A stretch of DNA of 28,896 nucleotides from Candidatus Heimdallarchaeota archaeon (GTDB taxonomy: Archaea > Asgardarchaeota > Heimdallarchaeia > Heimdallarchaeales > Kariarchaeaceae), in assembly GCA_015522385.1 (NCBI GenBank), contig WAMJ01000208.1, positions 1 through 28,896 on the forward strand, given 5' to 3'. The position numbers and the translations under genes were made by a program. Under the pieces are notes generated by a model, which saw only the letters and a list, made by a program, of their open reading frames with translations, had not been told where the DNA came from and searched no databases. Every line of letters begins with the position of its first letter. Position 1 is the stretch's first letter. Of this stretch, positions 25,825 to 28,896 are shown piece after piece.

Positions 25825-28800
25825 ATGGAGTTGGATGAGCTTCCATATTGGATATGGGATAATATCGAAACGCTTACTGTTGTATTGGCTGCTATTGCTT
25901 ATTCGGTAATATATGTTTTAAGTAGTTATACTGGATTGGCTCCAATCCCAGTTGAACACCTTGGATCATTAACCGTAGTTATGATAATCATAGTTCTGGT
26001 AATTATTTCTATATTGGCAAAAATTAAGTATCGGTTCAGGCCTAAAATACCCTACATTCTGAAGAGGCATATAAAATTATTAGCGAACGTAGAACATGAT
26101 CATCTGAAATCTTTGAAATCACTCAAATATAAAAGTGAGGGAAAAAAAGGTGCTTATCTCACGCTTAGAGGTGCAGATTATACCAAAACTTTTGATGGTC
26201 AAGAAGTTCAATACCTTGATAGTGAAACAGAGGACAGTTTAGCCAAAATCAATATTGACGATTATGACGGTGTTACCCCCGATTATAGATTCAATAGTAG
26301 TAAATATATTATAATCTCTGAGAATCTTCTAAGAGATGGTGTAACAGATGCTAGATGGTTGATTAGGACCGCGAGTTTTGGTAGGATACTTAATGAAAAA
26401 ACCGTCTTTCGGAAAATAAAGTATATATATCCTAACGTAAATTCTGAGCAAAGTTTCAATTCTCCAAGCAGGACTTATAATTCATGGAGCCGACCCAGTA
26501 AATTTTTCAGTATTGCTGACATGGATAAGTGGGTTAGTGAGCAGCTTTCTAATAATATTCCAGTAGCTCTTATCTCTGGTTCTGGCACAGGCAAGACTAC
26601 TTTGATACAACATCTAAGTTCCATTCAGGCCAAGAGGGCTTTGAAGAAGAAATCTGAGAGAATCCCGATTTTTGTTAGACTCCGGGATATTGTACCACTT
26701 CATAGTGTAAGATCTAATGATATTATGTCCTTCATAACATCGTCTTTAGGAAGACATAATGATCGTGAAATAGCGAAAGAAGAATTCAGAATTCTACTTA
26801 GGGACAAGAGATTAGTATTTTACATGGATGGTTTTGATGAAGTGGCAAGACAGACCAGAGACAATGTTCTGCGTACTTACATCAATGCAATCATAGATTT
26901 AGTTCGTGAAAGTGGTACGCCAATGATTATCTCACTCCGCCCAGAGGCGTTTGTGAATTACAGAGAATTGATTCGTTCCATTCCTATGCGTATCAATTGT
27001 GACATTTCCGATATTAGGAATAATTACAGATTCCACCCCGCAACTATTGTACAGCTGACTCCTGACCAAATTGAGGAATTTTTACAGAAGATGGAAGGGG
27101 AGGATAGTGGTGAGGTCCTTTTCAACAGACTTGATGAATTCAAATTATTAAAATTAGCTAGTCGTCCAATCCTTCTTTCTATGATTTATGATCTTCGGGA
27201 TCGTCTATCTGAGTTATCCTCAATCTCCGAACTCTACAAGTTGTACACAGATAGGTGGTTTGAACGGGAACTTGAGGGACATAAATGGATAGAAGAGAAT
27301 GATGTGAGCCTACAGAAGAGGACAGAATATCAACTTGTAATTGCTATGGCCTGGAGTGCAATATCAAATAATATGACCCTTGATAATGATACTCTTGAGG
27401 AAATTATTAAATCAACAGTCAGTGAAGAAGAATATCAAACTATAGATCGCTCTGCTCTTAACCGTGATTTGAAACTGTGCGGATTTATTGAGCACTTCGA
27501 ACGTATGGATACATTTACCTTCAAGCATAAATCGATCGCAGAATTCTTCATAGCCCAAGATTACAATCTTGAATACAATTACAATTACAATAAACTCCTC
27601 GAACTTGATTCCTCGTCTCTCCAAAATGTATTAACATTTTGTGATAACAAAATAGTAAAATGGTTTCTTGAACTAGATCCTTCTACACTAGGGCGATATG
27701 GTATTGACATTTGGATTAAGCTATATTTAGAGACTGATTACTATATTAATCCAATAAATGTGCAAACAATAATGTCAAATATTAGTGATGAGACCCTTGG
27801 GGGATTAAACTTACGAAGTATAAAAAGAGGGCATGTTAGTCCATTTGTTCATAATAACTACTTAGATATATCATGGAATTCACTTAGTACCATCCCAGAC
27901 TCTGTGCTATTAAACAAAAACATCATTGGTCTTGATATAAGATATAACCCAATTAGGGAACTTCCTGATTCATTCAATACAATAGTTTCATTGTCAATAT
28001 CAATAGAATATCTTAAGAAATCGGAATTTGCGAAATTATCTGAAATTAGACGGTTAAGACTTTGTAGTAGCAGATTTAAAGATATATCAGATCAAGATAA
28101 TTTAATTGACAGATATGATTTAAGAGAGCTTTCTAATCTTGAAATATTGATATTAGAAGATATAGGATTTGTTCCTAGAACTCCACCTAACCTCAAGACA
28201 CTTGTGATAAATTCAATGGAATCACATCTCGTTATTAATTGGGAATATCTATCAAACCTAGAGAAGTTGTATATTTTTAACTACAATATTGAAAAGGTCT
28301 TCAAGATTACTTCGCTCAAATCGCTTAAGGAACTTGAAATAAATTGTATCAAACTTACCACTCCACCTGAAGGTCTCGGTTCCCTAGGCTCTCTGGAGCG
28401 ATTATCGATTAGTGGGCGCAGTCTTGAGAGCTTACCGGACTTGACTTCACTCACCTCCCTCAAGAGCCTTTTCATTGAGTGTGACATGCTTACCACTCCA
28501 CCCGAAGGTCTTGGTTCCCTGGGCTCTCTTGAATACTTATTGATAAGTGGAAATAATCTGAAGATGCTGCCAGACTTGACTTCGCTCACCTCCCTTAAGA
28601 GACTAATTATTAAGTGTGACAAGCTTACCACTCCACCTGAAGGTCTCGGTTCCCTGAGCTCTCTGGAGCGATTATCGATTAGTGGACGCAGTCTTGAGAG
28701 CTTACCAGACTTGACTTCACTCACCTCCCTCAAGAGCCTTTTCATTGAGTGTGACATGCTTACCACTCCACCCGAAGGTCTCGGTTCCCTGGGCTCTCTT

Positions 28801-28896
28801 GAATACTTGTCAATTGGTGGACACAGTCTGGAGAGCTTACCGGACTTTGCTTCACTCACCTCCCTCAAGATGATAGATATCGAATGTGATAAACTT
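25825..28896 (+). CDS. Membrane-anchored NACHT ATPase with leucine-rich repeats (NLR-like), 3' partial
   Basis: The frame is open for 1,024 codons from ATG 25825 to the window edge. This ATG is the first start codon after the in-frame stop at 25702. Two membrane helices (residues about 17-35 and 46-65) are followed by KIKYRFRPK, which suggests a hairpin with both ends in the cytoplasm. Residues 75-235 are unassigned. The NACHT ATPase shows Walker A GSGTGKTT (252-259, K257), a NACHT-type Walker B RLVFYMDGFDEV (acidic D335, D338, E339), sensor-like IISLRPEAF (R372), a conserved Pro in ASRPILLSMI (P448) and a winged-helix end FTFKHKSIAEFFIAQDY (564-580). LRRs begin near residue 680 (LDISWNSLSTIPDSV) and end in four near-identical 45-residue units. 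NACHT proteins are STAND ATPases that oligomerise on ligand sensing, and bacterial relatives act in phage defence. The N-terminus has no recognised effector apart from the membrane hairpin. The gene lies 168 bases after the giant gene but has its own promoter-like box. Confidence 0.9.
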   Translation, partial: MELDELPYWIWDNIETLTVVLAAIAYSVIYVLSSYTGLAPIPVEHLGSLTVVMIIIVLVIISILAKIKYRFRPKIPYILKRHIKLLANVEHDHLKSLKSLKYKSEGKKGAYLTLRGADYTKTFDGQEVQYLDSETEDSLAKINIDDYDGVTPDYRFNSSKYIIISENLLRDGVTDARWLIRTASFGRILNEKTVFRKIKYIYPNVNSEQSFNSPSRTYNSWSRPSKFFSIADMDKWVSEQLSNNIPVALISGSGTGKTTLIQHLSSIQAKRALKKKSERIPIFVRLRDIVPLHSVRSNDIMSFITSSLGRHNDREIAKEEFRILLRDKRLVFYMDGFDEVARQTRDNVLRTYINAIIDLVRESGTPMIISLRPEAFVNYRELIRSIPMRINCDISDIRNNYRFHPATIVQLTPDQIEEFLQKMEGEDSGEVLFNRLDEFKLLKLASRPILLSMIYDLRDRLSELSSISELYKLYTDRWFERELEGHKWIEENDVSLQKRTEYQLVIAMAWSAISNNMTLDNDTLEEIIKSTVSEEEYQTIDRSALNRDLKLCGFIEHFERMDTFTFKHKSIAEFFIAQDYNLEYNYNYNKLLELDSSSLQNVLTFCDNKIVKWFLELDPSTLGRYGIDIWIKLYLETDYYINPINVQTIMSNISDETLGGLNLRSIKRGHVSPFVHNNYLDISWNSLSTIPDSVLLNKNIIGLDIRYNPIRELPDSFNTIVSLSISIEYLKKSEFAKLSEIRRLRLCSSRFKDISDQDNLIDRYDLRELSNLEILILEDIGFVPRTPPNLKTLVINSMESHLVINWEYLSNLEKLYIFNYNIEKVFKITSLKSLKELEINCIKLTTPPEGLGSLGSLERLSISGRSLESLPDLTSLTSLKSLFIECDMLTTPPEGLGSLGSLEYLLISGNNLKMLPDLTSLTSLKRLIIKCDKLTTPPEGLGSLSSLERLSISGRSLESLPDLTSLTSLKSLFIECDMLTTPPEGLGSLGSLEYLSIGGHSLESLPDFASLTSLKMIDIECDKL
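28354..28896 (+). repeat. 135-base LRR tandem repeat array, at least four copies, running off the edge
   Basis: Copies start at 28354, 28489, 28624 and 28759, and a fifth begins at 28894, an exact 135-base (45-codon) period. Each unit encodes two LRRs of 23 and 22 residues (LTTPPEGLGSLGSLERLSIS and LESLPDLTSLTSLKSLFIE). By my count copies 1 and 3 differ at only 4 of 135 bases. Copies 2 and 4 share a different first half (for example GSLGSLEYL). The second half of copy 4 is partly like copies 1 and 3, so it looks mosaic. G+C in copy 1 (33 of 60 at 28381-28440) is more than double that just upstream (15 of 60 at 27961-28020). Confidence 0.93.

Noticed and set aside
27574..27591. TACAAT x3 microsatellite in the NACHT gene
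   Set aside because: Only three in-frame copies (YNYNYN). This is too short to argue for phase variation, and six-base units would not shift the frame.
28281..28868. Long minus-strand frame of 195 codons with repeated REPREPRPSGGVV-like units
   Set aside because: It is the complement of the 135-base LRR repeats. Repeats with a period divisible by three keep an antisense frame open, and the + strand shows clear NACHT-LRR coding.
28354..28896. CRISPR-like regular repeat spacing
   Set aside because: The 135-base units are in frame, encode LRRs, have no spacers between them and are not short palindromic repeats.

Overview
The window holds two protein genes on the + strand, and both run off an edge. 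Gene 1 (bases 1-25656) encodes a secreted or surface protein of at least 8,551 residues, cut at the left edge just before its signal peptide. Gene 2 (25825-28896) encodes a membrane-anchored NACHT ATPase with a leucine-rich-repeat (LRR) tail, cut at the right edge inside its repeats. No RNA gene, CRISPR array, transposase or integrase was seen. In the text below, gene 1 residues are numbered from the GTG at base 40.

Organism. The window looks archaeal. Arg is written mainly as AGG/AGA, and no clear Shine-Dalgarno sequence precedes gene 2. An A/T-rich BRE/TATA-like box is centred about 27 bases before the gene 2 ATG, as expected for a leaderless archaeal transcript. Gene 1 has dozens of N-x-S/T sequons, as expected of a glycosylated archaeal surface protein. 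The size, the LamG/FN3 make-up and the NLR-like neighbour would fit an Asgard archaeon, but nothing here proves the lineage.

Layout of gene 1: signal peptide (1-90); beta-rich, largely unassigned region (to about 4728); about eight LamG/concanavalin-like units with other beta modules between them (4729-12160), the first apparently split by three H-type-lectin-like units; an unassigned beta-rich stretch; a 90-residue hydrophobic tract (13861-14130); 17 FN3-like modules (14137-19077), twelve of which form three copies of a four-module super-repeat with a period of about 389 residues; an S/T/P-rich linker and a possible membrane helix (about 19300); an unassigned domain with a Cys pair; a second hydrophobic tract (20701-20901); and a C-terminal part of about 1,560 residues that is AT-rich, almost free of sequons and matches no family I recognise.

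Composition. G+C falls from about 60% to 47% to 35% across 20.9-21.7 kb inside the single reading frame. It is about 25% in parts of gene 2, then jumps to about 55% at the LRR array. The C-terminal third of the window therefore looks like a separately acquired or fast-exchanging segment covering the tail of gene 1 and all of gene 2.

Working model (inference): a giant glycosylated adhesin or receptor reaches out from the cell with lectin-like and FN3 modules. It may cross the membrane and carry a replaceable inner domain. Next to it lies a membrane-tethered NACHT-LRR sensor whose recognition repeats are being duplicated. The pairing is suggestive of self/non-self recognition or defence but is not shown by sequence alone.
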